Positions 54,005 through 63,610 are shown, numbered from the stretch's first letter. The stretch: 64,000 nucleotides of DNA from Streptomyces anulatus (GCF_000721175.1 NZ_JOEZ01000006.1:62001-126000); one strand, 5' to 3'. Made by a program: numbers and translations. The notes: generated by a model not told the origin, from the sequence alone.

Positions 54005-55621
54005 TCAGCGCAGCCGGAACGCCTTCATCGCCTTGAGGCTGCGGGTCATGAACGCGGCGTACTTCTCGTCGTCCATCCCGAAGGCGGGCGCGAGCGGGAT
54101 CAGCCGCTGCTGGGCGACGGTCTGGGCCTCGGTGTACTTGAGGATGCCCTCGGAGCCGTGCCGCCGGCCGAGGCCGGACTCCTTCATGCCGCCCATCGGG
54201 GACTGGACGCTGCCGTAGGCGGGGGCGTACCCCTCGTTGATGTTGACGGTGCCGGTGCGCAGCCGTGCGGCGACCTGGTGGCCGCGCCGGGAGTCGGTGG
54301 TCCAGACGCTGGAGTTGAGGCCGTACGGGGTGGCGTTGGCCAGCGCGATCACCTCGTCCTCGTCGCTGAAGCGGTAGACCGAGACGACCGGCCCGAAGGT
54401 CTCCTCGGTGCAGACGGACATCGGCGCCTCCACCCCGTCGAGGATGGTCGGCTCGTAGAACAGCGGGCCGATGTCGGGACGGGCGACGCCGCCGGCGACG
54501 AGCTTCGCGCCCTTCTCGACGGCCTCGTCGACGTGCTGGGTGACGGTCTCCAGCTGGCGTTCGCCGACGAGGGAGCCCATGTCGGCCCCGTACGCGAGGG
54601 CGTTGCCGAGCCGCATGGCCTTGGTCCGGGTGGCGAAGCGCTGGACGAAGTCGTCGGCTATCGACTCGTGGACGTACAGCCGCTCGATGGAGATGCAGAG
54701 CTGTCCGGCGGAGGAGAAGCAGGCGCGGACGGCTCCGGCGGCGGCCTTCTCCACGTCGGCGTCCTTGAGGACGAGCATGGCGTTCTTGCCGCCGAGCTCC
54801 AGGGAGACGCCGACCAGCCGGGACGCGGCGCCGACGGCGACCTCGCGGCCGGTGCGGGTGGAGCCGGTGAAGGAGACGTAGTCGGCGCGGCTGACGACCT
54901 CGGGTCCGACGACGGGGCCCTCGCCGAGGACGACCTGGAAGACCTCGGCGGGCAGTCCGGCCTCGATCAGCAGGTCGCGGGCCCACAGGGCGGTGAGCGC
55001 GGTCTCCGTGTCGGGCTTCATCACGACGGCGTTGCCGGAGACGAACGCGGGCAGCGCGTCGCCCACGGAGAGTTCGAGCGGGTAGTTCCAGGGGGCGATC
55101 TGGCCGACCACCCCGCGCGGCTGGCGCAGCTCGGTGACCTTGGTGAGGGTCGGGACGACGCCGGTGTGGCGGCGGGGCCTGAGGTAGGAGGCGGCCTTGC
55201 GCCCGTAGTGGCGGGCGGCGACGGCGACGGCCTGCACCTCCTCGTGGGCGTGCAGGCGGGCCTTGCCGGTCTCCAGCTGGATGAGGTCGAGGACCTCGGA
55301 CTGGCGGCTCAGGACGAGGTCGTGGAAGCGCAGCAGGACGGCGGCCCGCTGCCGTACGGGGACGGCGGCCCAGACGGGCTGGGCGGCGCGGGCCCGGTCG
55401 AAGGCGGTGGCGACGTCCTCGGGGGTGGACTCGGGCAGGTCGGCCAGCTTCTCCCCGGTGAAGGGGGTGTGGTTGGCCGTACGGCCCGACCCGACGACGC
55501 CACGGGTCAGCTGGGCGATCACCTCGGGGGTGACCACGTCGGCGGCCGTGCGCACACCGGCGGGGGCGACCGCCACGGGGTTGGTACCGAGAGGGGCGTC
55601 AGGGGCCTGCGAGTCCGTCAT
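54005..55621 (-). CDS. gabD2: Succinate-semialdehyde-type aldehyde dehydrogenase
   Basis: 538 residues of the NAD(P)-dependent ALDH superfamily. Seen: GQIAPWNYPLELSVGDALPAFVSGNAVVMKPD, the cofactor loop FTGSTRTGREV, the general base in SLELGGKNAML (Glu275) and the catalytic cysteine in ACFSSAGQLCISIERLYVHES (Cys309). The long N-terminal part and the VTPEVIAQLTRGV start match the SSADH-like GabD2 group of actinobacteria. Together with the GMC oxidoreductase 60 bases downstream it could form an alcohol-aldehyde-acid pathway. The substrate cannot be told. Confidence 0.88.
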   Translation of the reverse strand: MTDSQAPDAPLGTNPVAVAPAGVRTAADVVTPEVIAQLTRGVVGSGRTANHTPFTGEKLADLPESTPEDVATAFDRARAAQPVWAAVPVRQRAAVLLRFHDLVLSRQSEVLDLIQLETGKARLHAHEEVQAVAVAARHYGRKAASYLRPRRHTGVVPTLTKVTELRQPRGVVGQIAPWNYPLELSVGDALPAFVSGNAVVMKPDTETALTALWARDLLIEAGLPAEVFQVVLGEGPVVGPEVVSRADYVSFTGSTRTGREVAVGAASRLVGVSLELGGKNAMLVLKDADVEKAAAGAVRACFSSAGQLCISIERLYVHESIADDFVQRFATRTKAMRLGNALAYGADMGSLVGERQLETVTQHVDEAVEKGAKLVAGGVARPDIGPLFYEPTILDGVEAPMSVCTEETFGPVVSVYRFSDEDEVIALANATPYGLNSSVWTTDSRRGHQVAARLRTGTVNINEGYAPAYGSVQSPMGGMKESGLGRRHGSEGILKYTEAQTVAQQRLIPLAPAFGMDDEKYAAFMTRSLKAMKAFRLR

Positions 55622-55747
55622 GGGGCCGAGAGTATGTCCAGCCGGAGCCTTTGGGTACCCGTGGGTAACAGTTTTTCACAGGACCCGCCACCCCTGCCGG
55701 AAGCCCGCCTCGAACGAGCCAGTGATCGCTGGCGGCATAACCGCTGA

Positions 55748-55933
55748 TCAGTGGCTATGCGGCCGACCACCCGGCGGCGGCTGGCGCGCGACGCTCAGCG
55801 ACCGCAAATTTTCCGGCGTCGTCGGGAAGGCGTGGATCTTGAGCCCCTCGGTGACCTCGGCGAAGATCGCGTCGCCGTCCTCCGCCGCCTGCCCCGTCCC
55901 CCGGGATCCGTCATGCGCCCCATCCTGGTTCAC
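55748..55933 (-). CDS. Possible small protein, no family recognised
   Basis: A 61-codon frame with strong Streptomyces codon bias (about 87 percent G/C at third and only about 54 percent at second positions) that reads MNQDGAHDGSRGTGQAAEDG then DAIFAEVTEGLKIHAFPTTP and ENLRSL. It lies in the 415-base gap (55622-56036) between the dehydrogenase and kinase genes. No convincing ribosome site, so the start is uncertain and it may be a remnant of a longer gene. Confidence 0.35.
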   Translation of the reverse strand: MNQDGAHDGSRGTGQAAEDGDAIFAEVTEGLKIHAFPTTPENLRSLSVARQPPPGGRPHSH

Positions 55934-56036
55934 GCGTCGGGCCGGACACCACCAGGGGCGGTCACCGGACGCGGAGCCGTGACCGTTCAGCGACCCGGGC
56001 GGGGCGTCGGGCGCCCGCCGGGCGGTCCCGGGCTCG

Positions 56037-57767
56037 CTACGGCGCCTTCGGGGCGCTCCAACTGCGCAGCATGATGTCGAACTTCTCCCGGCTGGCCTCC
56101 CAGCCCTCCTGCGGGGCGGTCAGATACAGGGCGTACTCGGGGCCGCCGGAACCGCCGTAGTACATCTGGTCGATCCCGTGCCGGGGTCCCGGGTGGTCCT
56201 TGGTCTCGTTCCAGGTGAACTCCCAGCGGGCGCCCGGCCGGTCGCGGAAGGTGTTCTTCTCCATCCCGATCCGCTGGTAGCCCGGCAGCCGCTCGGAGAG
56301 CTGCTCCTCCATGTTCCGCATGTGCAGATACGGATGGTCGAAGTCCGGGTCCGGGTCGACGCTGATGCGGATCCGGTGGGCCCCGCCGTCCGGCGTGTAG
56401 TCGATCTGGCCGTCCTGGTACCGCCGGGTCCAGTCCTCCGGCACGACCAGGCTGAATCCCGCCGGGTCGTCGACCCGGTGCCAGCCGTCGGGTATCTCCG
56501 GCATCCCCTGCGCGGGGGCGGTGGCCTCCGGGGTGGTCGGCGTCGCGGACGGCGTGCTGCCCCCGGCCGCACCGCCGCCCGTGCCGGCCGGGGTGTCCGA
56601 GCCGTCCCCGTACTTCATCGCGAACAGCCCACCCGCGCCCCCGAGGACGGCTGCGACGACGACCACGACCAGCACCGTGCGCCACCGGGATCCGGCGCGC
56701 CGGGTCACCGGGGCGGAGGCGGGGCCGGTGACCGGGTTCACGTGGTCCGGGCCGGGGGCGGGCGGCGGAGTCGTGGCGGGGGCCGCTCCGGGCAGCCGGG
56801 CGGTGGCGCCGTCGGAGCCGTCGGAGGCGCGGGAGCTGTTCGGGCCGCCGGGACCGTTCCCGTCCGGACAGGCGTACCGGGCGTCCTCGGGGAGGCGCTG
56901 GGTCGGCACATGCGCCTGGGCGGCCCGGGGTTCGCGGCCCTCCATGGCGTCCAGCAGCATCTGCTCGGTCTCGGCGGCTGTGGGCCGGTCGGCCGGGTCC
57001 TTGCGGAGCAGCGCGGTGATCACGGCGCCGAGCGGACCGGCGTTGACCGGGGCGGGCGGCTCCTCGGTGACGACGGCCTGCATGGTGGAGATCGGGGACG
57101 TACGACGGAACGGGGAGGTGCCCTCGACGGCCGTGTACAGCGTCGCGCCGAGCGACCAGAGGTCGGAGGCCGGTCCGGGGTCGCCGCCGCGTACCCGTTC
57201 CGGGGCCAGGTAGTCGATGGAGCCGACCAGTTCGCCGGTACGGGTGATGGTGGAGTCGCCCTCGATCGCGGCGATCCCGAAGTCGGTCAGCAGCACCTGC
57301 CCGTCGCGCGCCAGCAGGACGTTGCCGGGCTTGACGTCGCGGTGCAGCACCCCGGCGCCGTGGGCGGCGCGCAGGGCGCTCAGCACGTGCAGCCCGATGC
57401 GGGCCGCCTCGCGCGGGGCGACCTCGCCGCTCTCCTTGGCGGCGTCGGCGAGCGAGGGCCCGTCGACGTACTGCATGACGATCCAGGGACGGTTGTCGTA
57501 CTCGATCACGTCGTGGACGGTGACGACGCCGGGGTGCGTGATGCGCGCCGCCGCCCGGGCCTCCTTCTGCGTCCGGGCGTGCAGGACGAGCCGGTCGGCC
57601 TCGGCGACGTACAGTCCGGCGGTCAACTCCTTGACCGCGACGGTGCGGTGCAGCACTTCGTCGTGGGCTCGCCAGACCTTGCCCATGCCGCCCCGGCCGA
57701 GGACGTCGCCCAGCCGGTAGCGTCCCGCCAGCACCGGTCCCGCGTCCGTGCCCTGTGATCGATCCAC
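56037..57767 (-). CDS. Ser/Thr protein kinase with extracellular sensor domain
   Basis: 576 residues from GTG 57767 (GGGGACATCAC upstream). Active Hanks-type kinase: GRGGMGKV loop, catalytic Lys in VAVKEL (Lys46), HRDVKPGNV (142-150) and DFGIAAIEGD (162-171), APERVRGGDPGPASDLWSLGATLY. A Pro/Ala linker and one transmembrane helix (RTVLVVVVVAAVLGGAGGLFAMKYG) follow, then an external domain beginning GWHRVDDPAGFSLVVPEDWTRRYQDGQIDYT, whose layout (F-strand, VPxxW, then a strand) resembles the other two kinase-fold proteins here. Third in a run of three on this strand. Confidence 0.93.
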   Translation of the reverse strand: MDRSQGTDAGPVLAGRYRLGDVLGRGGMGKVWRAHDEVLHRTVAVKELTAGLYVAEADRLVLHARTQKEARAAARITHPGVVTVHDVIEYDNRPWIVMQYVDGPSLADAAKESGEVAPREAARIGLHVLSALRAAHGAGVLHRDVKPGNVLLARDGQVLLTDFGIAAIEGDSTITRTGELVGSIDYLAPERVRGGDPGPASDLWSLGATLYTAVEGTSPFRRTSPISTMQAVVTEEPPAPVNAGPLGAVITALLRKDPADRPTAAETEQMLLDAMEGREPRAAQAHVPTQRLPEDARYACPDGNGPGGPNSSRASDGSDGATARLPGAAPATTPPPAPGPDHVNPVTGPASAPVTRRAGSRWRTVLVVVVVAAVLGGAGGLFAMKYGDGSDTPAGTGGGAAGGSTPSATPTTPEATAPAQGMPEIPDGWHRVDDPAGFSLVVPEDWTRRYQDGQIDYTPDGGAHRIRISVDPDPDFDHPYLHMRNMEEQLSERLPGYQRIGMEKNTFRDRPGARWEFTWNETKDHPGPRHGIDQMYYGGSGGPEYALYLTAPQEGWEASREKFDIMLRSWSAPKAP

Positions 57768-57935
57768 GTGATGTCCCCGCCCCGTTCCTCGGCTTGCCAG
57801 ATTACGGAGGCGGAGCGGGGAGGCGGAACGGGGGATCGCCCACGAGACCGCACTGTGATGGTTGTCCACACCGCACAATGCCCGCCGGGGCGATCACGAT
57901 GACATGCGGTCAGGCGGCCCCCGGGGGCCGGAGGA

Positions 57936-60900
57936 TCAGGTTCCGACCCGGTACGAGGCGATAGCCTGCTCGTAGATCTCGGTGACCTTGTCCCGGTCGC
58001 CCTCGGGGCCGATGACCTGGATGACGTGGTACCTGCCCTCCACGATCATCGCGAGATTACGGACGTACACCTCGCGCCCGCCGCTCTCCTGCCAGGTGAA
58101 CTGCCCCTCGGCCATGGCCTGCCGGCCGACGTCGACCCGGCGCAGCCCGGACGAGGAGGACCAGCTGGAGTCCCGGAACGGCTGGAGCTCGGGCTCCTTG
58201 TCCCGCTGGTAGTCCAGCGGATCGCTGCCGCCCGCCTTCACCGTGTCCCGGCCGGGCACCACGAGCAGGGTGAACCCGTCGCTGCCGTACCGGATCTGAC
58301 GGTCGGCGTTGGCGGGGCTGCGCTGCCAGTCCTTCGGTACGCCGACCTCGAAGCCCTCCGCGTCCTTGCGGAGCGCGTAGCCGGGGGCGAGCGCGACGGC
58401 CGACCGGCTGGTCTGCGGCTTCTGGGACCCGGGATCGGCGGAACCGTCCGCCGAGGCGGACGGCTCGGGCTCCCCGGAGGCGGCGGGCGGTGCGGCCGAG
58501 CCGGTGGGCGAAACCGGCGCCCCGCTGTCCTTGCCCGGCTCCTGCTTCGGCAGGAACATCACCGCGTACGCGACGGCGGCGGCCATCAGCAGCAGGATGA
58601 GGATGAGCAGCAGCCGGCCCAGGCTGCGCGGGGAGGACGATCCCTCGCCCCGGCGCGGCGGTTCCCGCAGCACCCGGGGGCCCTTGGGCGCACGCGGCGC
58701 ACGGGCCGGGCGCTCCTCCTCCCAGGCCTCCACGGGCATCCGCACGGACCGGTCGGGCGGCAGCAGCGAGTCCTGCCGGTCCCGCTGCTCTCCGCCATCA
58801 CGTCGCTTCGGCGGCTGCTGACGCTTCCCCTGGCGGTGTCTGCCGTGCGCGGCGCCGCCGCCGAAGCGGCCCCGGCGCCGGCGGACCAGCTCGCCCCTGC
58901 GGCGTACGACGGGGAGCCGGGCGGCGTCGGGCGCGGGCAGCGTCACGACGTCGGCGCCCGCCTCCGGCTCCGGCGCGGAGCGCACCAGCGAGCGCAGCCA
59001 GCCGCGCAGCTCCTCGAAGTCCGGCCGCTCCGTGGGGTCCTGGCGCAGCAGCGACTCGACGACCGGCCGCAGCGGACCGCACTCCTCCGCGAAGGCGGGC
59101 GGCTCGCCGCACACCATCTGGACGAGCTCGGCCGCGTTCTCCTCGGGGTAGGGGGCGTGGCCCTGGACGGCACGGTAGAGCAGCGCGCCGAGCGCCCACA
59201 GGTCGGTGGAGGGGCCGATCGGGGGCGCGAGCTGCCAGTTGTCGTGGACCGGGCCCGCCTGCTCGGGGGCCCAGCGCTCGGTGACCGCTCCGACGACGGC
59301 GATCCGTGCCTGACGGGCGCGTTCGGCGGCGAGCGGCGTGGTGGGGCCACGGTAGACGGCGGGTTCGCCGCCCGCGACGGCGTCCTCCCAGGCCCGGGAG
59401 GCGGCCCGCCCGTCCGGGGGCGGCGCGGTGCGGGCGAGCTGCTTGGACGCGGGGGCCGGCGGGCCGGGCCGCCGGGAGTCGGCGCGCAGCGCGTCCTGGC
59501 CGGATCCGCCCGCGGAGACGGGCCGCCCCGCACCGGGCCCGTCGTCCCAGGTCCCCGCGAGGTGGACGCGGCGGCCGGGCGGACGGGGGCCCTCTTCGTC
59601 GTCCTCGTCGTCCTCGTCGTCGTAGGAGTCCTCGGCGGGGCTGCCCCAGGGGGCGGTCAGCCGGGAGGCCAGGGGGGCGTCCGGGGCGGGGGCGCCGGGG
59701 GCCGCCGGGCGCTGGAAGGGGAGGACGCCTGTGTCGGACTCGGGCTCGGGGCCGGTGATGCCGTGGGTGGTGCTGGTGCCTGCGCCCGGGCCCGCGGCTG
59801 TGCCTTGGCCCGTGGCGTCCGTGCCGGTTCCGGAGGCCGGGGTGGCTTCGCGCTCTTCCGCCGGTGACTTCGTGAGGCCGGCCGGGGAGCGGTCGCCCTG
59901 CTGCCGGTCCTCGGTGACCCGGGCGGCGGCCCGTGCGCCCGCCCGGTAGGCGGCGATGGCTCCGGCGCGGGCGGCCCGCAGCTGGGCGGCGCTCGCGGCG
60001 CCCGGCTCGGCGGGGGGCGGTACGGCGGTGTACGGGACGGCGGGGGCGGCGGGGCGCGGGACGATCTCCTGCCCTTCGGCGCTCCGCCCCGGGGCGGGGC
60101 CGGCCGCCCGGCCCGGCGGCAGGTCGTGCCGGCCGGCGTCCCGGCTCGGCGCGTAGCCCCGCGGCAGCGGCGGAGCGGGAAGCTCACGGCCCTCGCGGGT
60201 GTCGTAGCCCTCGCCCGCTGCGTACTCCTCGTCGCCCTGGTAGCTGTCGACCGCCGTGTGGTCCGCATCCGCGTCGTTCCTGGCCGGCGGGAGCGGGTTG
60301 GCCCCGCCGAGCTCCCTCGGCGGGGCGGGCTCGACGGCCGGGATGCCGTACGTCGTGGGGGCGGCCACCGGATCGGCGTCGGGCCGCGGTTCGGGGGCGT
60401 ACCCGCAGAGCGCCTCCTCGGCGGCGCCCGCCGCGAGGCCCGTGAGCATGACGCGGCCGTCGTCGCACACCAGGACCGTGCGCACGGTGATGTTGCGATG
60501 GGTCCAGCCGTGGGCGTGCAGCACCCGCAGGGCGGTGAGCACGTCGGAGCCGATCTCGGCGGCCCGGTAGGGGTTGAGGGGGCGCTCCGCGAGGAGGGCG
60601 GCGAGCGGGCGGGCCGCGACGAGCTCGCTCACTATCCACAGCGAACCCGCTTCGGCGAACACGTCGAAGACCTGGTCGAGCCGGGGGTGATCGGGCACCT
60701 GGGCGGCGGCCTGCGCGGCCTCGATCGCCCGCCGGACCGCGGGGTCCGTACTGCGGCGGACCGCTCGCCCGGTGGTACGACCGGACATCGGGGCCTGCCC
60801 GTCGGCGTCGAGCACCTCCGCGTCGACGATCTCGGGCAACGGCACCTGGCGGACCAGGACTTCCTGACCGCTGTATGTGTCGAACGCCCGGGTCTCAGCC

Positions 60901-60974
60901 AGTTCGTACCCGTCGGACGGGGGCAGCGGAAGGCGGTAGCGGTCGGCAAGCACCCGACCCGCGTAGTCGTCCAC
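57936..60974 (-). CDS. Pseudokinase with giant disordered insertion and extracellular domain
   Basis: 1012 residues. The kinase fold is recognisable but dead: no glycine loop (LPPSDGYELAET), Arg42 instead of the VAIK lysine (EVLVRQV), HRN in place of HRD (159-161) and TGL in place of DFG (178-180). About 365 residues of Pro/Ala/Gly/Asp-rich sequence (roughly 190-555) are inserted before the C-lobe resumes at WAPEQAG and PSTDLWALGALLYRAVQGHAPYPEENA (570-615). The transmembrane helix (RLLLILILLLMAAAVAYAVMFL) is at about 787-807. The external domain GYALRKDAEGFEVGVPKDWQRSPANADRQIRYG resembles its neighbours. It probably scaffolds or regulates the flanking kinases. Confidence 0.88.
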   Translation of the reverse strand: MDDYAGRVLADRYRLPLPPSDGYELAETRAFDTYSGQEVLVRQVPLPEIVDAEVLDADGQAPMSGRTTGRAVRRSTDPAVRRAIEAAQAAAQVPDHPRLDQVFDVFAEAGSLWIVSELVAARPLAALLAERPLNPYRAAEIGSDVLTALRVLHAHGWTHRNITVRTVLVCDDGRVMLTGLAAGAAEEALCGYAPEPRPDADPVAAPTTYGIPAVEPAPPRELGGANPLPPARNDADADHTAVDSYQGDEEYAAGEGYDTREGRELPAPPLPRGYAPSRDAGRHDLPPGRAAGPAPGRSAEGQEIVPRPAAPAVPYTAVPPPAEPGAASAAQLRAARAGAIAAYRAGARAAARVTEDRQQGDRSPAGLTKSPAEEREATPASGTGTDATGQGTAAGPGAGTSTTHGITGPEPESDTGVLPFQRPAAPGAPAPDAPLASRLTAPWGSPAEDSYDDEDDEDDEEGPRPPGRRVHLAGTWDDGPGAGRPVSAGGSGQDALRADSRRPGPPAPASKQLARTAPPPDGRAASRAWEDAVAGGEPAVYRGPTTPLAAERARQARIAVVGAVTERWAPEQAGPVHDNWQLAPPIGPSTDLWALGALLYRAVQGHAPYPEENAAELVQMVCGEPPAFAEECGPLRPVVESLLRQDPTERPDFEELRGWLRSLVRSAPEPEAGADVVTLPAPDAARLPVVRRRGELVRRRRGRFGGGAAHGRHRQGKRQQPPKRRDGGEQRDRQDSLLPPDRSVRMPVEAWEEERPARAPRAPKGPRVLREPPRRGEGSSSPRSLGRLLLILILLLMAAAVAYAVMFLPKQEPGKDSGAPVSPTGSAAPPAASGEPEPSASADGSADPGSQKPQTSRSAVALAPGYALRKDAEGFEVGVPKDWQRSPANADRQIRYGSDGFTLLVVPGRDTVKAGGSDPLDYQRDKEPELQPFRDSSWSSSSGLRRVDVGRQAMAEGQFTWQESGGREVYVRNLAMIVEGRYHVIQVIGPEGDRDKVTEIYEQAIASYRVGT

Positions 60975-61162
60975 GACGCCTCCCCAGAGCGCGCTGTTCC
61001 CCCGGCCGTCAGAGGTGCACGCATCCGTCAGTTACGGTCATTCGGCGGGCAATTGACCTGCTGCACCGGCTTCGTACGGTCTCCGGTCTCTTACGATACG
61101 TGGCAACGCGGGCCGACGGGCCGGGTCGCGCCAACCCGGCCCGCACAAACGTTTCATACCCG

Positions 61163-61202
61163 CCGGCTCACGGGCCCGCCCACCGGTTCACGGGCCCGCC
61201 CA
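61163..61202. repeat. 20-bp tandem duplication
   Basis: Two units CCGGYTCACGGGCCCGCCCA side by side (61163-61182 and 61183-61202), just after the kinase stop codon. Confidence 0.65.
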
Positions 61203-61206
61203 TCGG

Positions 61207-63336
61207 TCAGTCCGTGGGCGTGAAGGTGGCGAACGCCGTTTCGCGCAGCGTCCGGCACTCCTCGCCGTCCCACTCGTCCACCTTGCAGCTGATCATGATC
61301 GAGTAGCCGCGCTTGGCGTCCACCTTGAAGCCGCGGTTGAGCACCTGGACCCGGACGCCGCTGTGGTTGCGCTCGAACGTCCAGTCCGCGACGGTCGGAT
61401 AGCCGTTGTACTCGACCTTCTTTATGCTGCCGTGCTTGTAGCCGTCGCTGAGGACCTTGGCGCTACCGACGGCCCCGCGCCAGGCGGCCGCCGCGTCGTC
61501 CTTGGGCGAACTGTTGAAGTCGACCTGGACCCGGGGGAAGCTGCCCTGCCCGGCGTTGTAGATGCCGCCGGAGTTGGTGCCCGCTATGGCCGTGCGCTTG
61601 AAGTTCCCGGGCATCGCCATGGTGAAGTGGAACCGGGTGTCGGCGACCTTCTCGTAGCCGGCGGGCAGGGAGTCGCCCCCGCCCGGCTCGTCGCCCTTGG
61701 GGTCGTCGGACTCCGGATCGTCCACGTCGTCGCCGGAGGGGTCCTCGGAGGCCCGGCCGTCGTCCGTGCCCTGGCCCTCCTTCTGGCCGTCGCCCTTCTC
61801 GCCGGCCGAACCGCCGCCCGTGTCGTCGCTTTTGTCGTCGGCGCCGCCGGCCGAGGCCCCGGCCGAAGCGGCGGTGTCGCCCTTGCCGCCGGCCTTGTCC
61901 GCGTCGTCGCCGCCGAGAGTGAGTGCGAGGACCGTGCCGAGGATGGCCAGCGCGACGACGGCCGCGATGATCGCGAGGGTGCGGCGGGGCACCACGTCGG
62001 TGATCGAGGCCCGCGTGGACGCGGGCGGGGTCGGCGGGCGCTGCCCGGGTACGGAAGCACTCGCCGTCGCCGCGGACTTCGGGGCGCCGGCAGGGGCCGC
62101 CCCGGCCCCCTTCCCGGTCGCCGGGGCTGACCCCGTGACAGCTCCGGACTTCGCGCCCGGGGCGGGCGTCCCGGGGGGCGACGGAGGCTTGGGCGGGGCG
62201 GCGGGCGAGCCGGTGGCGGCGGCCGGGGAACTCGCCGACGCCGCGGCCGCGGCCGCCGCGGCTCCCGCCGCCACGGCCGGGGTCTTCGCGTTGCGCACGG
62301 AGCGCAGGGCTCCGCGCAGCCGGTCGCGGGCGCCTTCGCCGGACTCGCCCGAGCCGGTGGACTGCTTCGGCGGCTTCGGGGCCTTGGGCTGCTTCGGCGT
62401 CCGCTTGACGAGGAGGTCGGCGGCGGGCCCCGACGGCAGCGCCATGATCTGGGTGGAATCCGCGGGCGCCGGCTCGGGAACGTCGGGGGTGTTGATGACG
62501 TCGTTGAGCAACGCCCGCGCCCCGGCGTCATCGAGACGCTGGTCGGGGTCCCGGGCCAGCAGCCCGTAGATGACCTCGGTGAGCGGACCGGCGTTCTTCG
62601 GCGGGTCGAGCGGTTCGGTCATCACGGCCGTCAGGGTGGCGATCGCCGAGCCCTTGTCGTACGGCGGGCAGCCCTCGACGCTCGCGTACAGCAGTCCGCC
62701 GAGCGACCACAGGTCGGCGGGCGGGCCCGGCTTGTGACCTCGGGCCCGCTCCGGCGAGATGTACGAGGGGGCGCCGACGAGCATGCCGGTGGAGGTGACC
62801 GACGGGTCGCCCTCGACCTGGGCGATGCCGAAGTCGGTGAGCACGACACGCCCGTCCTCGGCGATCAGCACGTTGGACGGCTTCACGTCGCGGTGCAGGA
62901 TGCCCTCGCGGTGCGCCGAGCGCAGCACGTCGAGGATGGCGAGCCCGACTTCGGCGGCCCTCCTCGGCGTCAGCGTGCCGTCCTCGCGGATCGCCTCGGC
63001 GAGCGACTTGCCCTCGATCAGCTCCATGACGATCCACGGGCGGTCGTCCTCGTCGACCACGTCGTAGACGGTCACCGCGCTGTTGTTGCGGATCCGTGCG
63101 ATCGCCTTGGCCTCACGCAGGGTGCGCGTGATCAGCCGGCGCTTCTCGTCCTCGTCGATCGCCGAGGGGAACCGCAGTTCCTTGACCGCGACCGTGCGGC
63201 CGAGGGTCTCGTCGGCGGCGCGCCAGACCGTACCCATGCCGCCCCGGCCGAGCACCTCACCGAGCCGGTAGCGCCCCGCGAGGAGACGACCGTTCTTGTC
63301 CCGTTGGGGCTCCCGTGCCTGCTCCGCCTCCGACAT
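61207..63336 (-). CDS. Ser/Thr protein kinase with extracellular sensor domain
   Basis: 709 residues. Intact kinase: GRGGMGTVWRA (30-40), catalytic VAVKEL (Lys52), HRDVKPSNVL (148-157), DFGIAQVEGD (168-177), SPERARGHKPGPPADLWSLGGLLY. A Pro/Ala/Lys-rich linker follows, then a transmembrane helix (LAIIAAVVALAILGTVLALTL), an acidic Asp/Gly/Ser stalk (DDADKAGGKGDTAAS; DPSGDDVDDPESDDPKGDE) and an external domain starting GYEKVADTRFHFTMAMPGNFKRTAIAGTNSG with a disulfide-capable pair (SCKVDEWDGEECRTL). First gene of the three-gene kinase run. Confidence 0.93.
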   Translation of the reverse strand: MSEAEQAREPQRDKNGRLLAGRYRLGEVLGRGGMGTVWRAADETLGRTVAVKELRFPSAIDEDEKRRLITRTLREAKAIARIRNNSAVTVYDVVDEDDRPWIVMELIEGKSLAEAIREDGTLTPRRAAEVGLAILDVLRSAHREGILHRDVKPSNVLIAEDGRVVLTDFGIAQVEGDPSVTSTGMLVGAPSYISPERARGHKPGPPADLWSLGGLLYASVEGCPPYDKGSAIATLTAVMTEPLDPPKNAGPLTEVIYGLLARDPDQRLDDAGARALLNDVINTPDVPEPAPADSTQIMALPSGPAADLLVKRTPKQPKAPKPPKQSTGSGESGEGARDRLRGALRSVRNAKTPAVAAGAAAAAAAASASSPAAATGSPAAPPKPPSPPGTPAPGAKSGAVTGSAPATGKGAGAAPAGAPKSAATASASVPGQRPPTPPASTRASITDVVPRRTLAIIAAVVALAILGTVLALTLGGDDADKAGGKGDTAASAGASAGGADDKSDDTGGGSAGEKGDGQKEGQGTDDGRASEDPSGDDVDDPESDDPKGDEPGGGDSLPAGYEKVADTRFHFTMAMPGNFKRTAIAGTNSGGIYNAGQGSFPRVQVDFNSSPKDDAAAAWRGAVGSAKVLSDGYKHGSIKKVEYNGYPTVADWTFERNHSGVRVQVLNRGFKVDAKRGYSIMISCKVDEWDGEECRTLRETAFATFTPTD

Positions 63337-63610
63337 GCGTCCCCTCTGCGATCAACCCGCCCTGGCAGAGCGTTCATTGTCCCTCACCCCGGGACCGGTC
63401 CTGGTGCCGGGTCCGGGGTCCGCCGCGCTGCGGCTCGAAGAGGGAAGCCCCCACAGCCTCCTACCAACCCGGCCTCCCCGTCCAGGCCGGTCCGGGCGCG
63501 CCCCGCCCCTCCCCCGGGCCGGTGGAGCCCAACTGGCCCGGGGGCGGCGGGCGGTGGCCGCCCGCTCGGAGCACACATGACGGATCGGCTGATCCGCCGG
63601 ACCCGCCTCG

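Noticed and set aside
52049..55747. 1232-codon open plus-strand frame opposite the GMC and ALDH genes
   Set aside because: Typical antisense shadow of high-GC coding sequence (Gly/Asp/Val/Arg-rich), with no ribosome site or family match.
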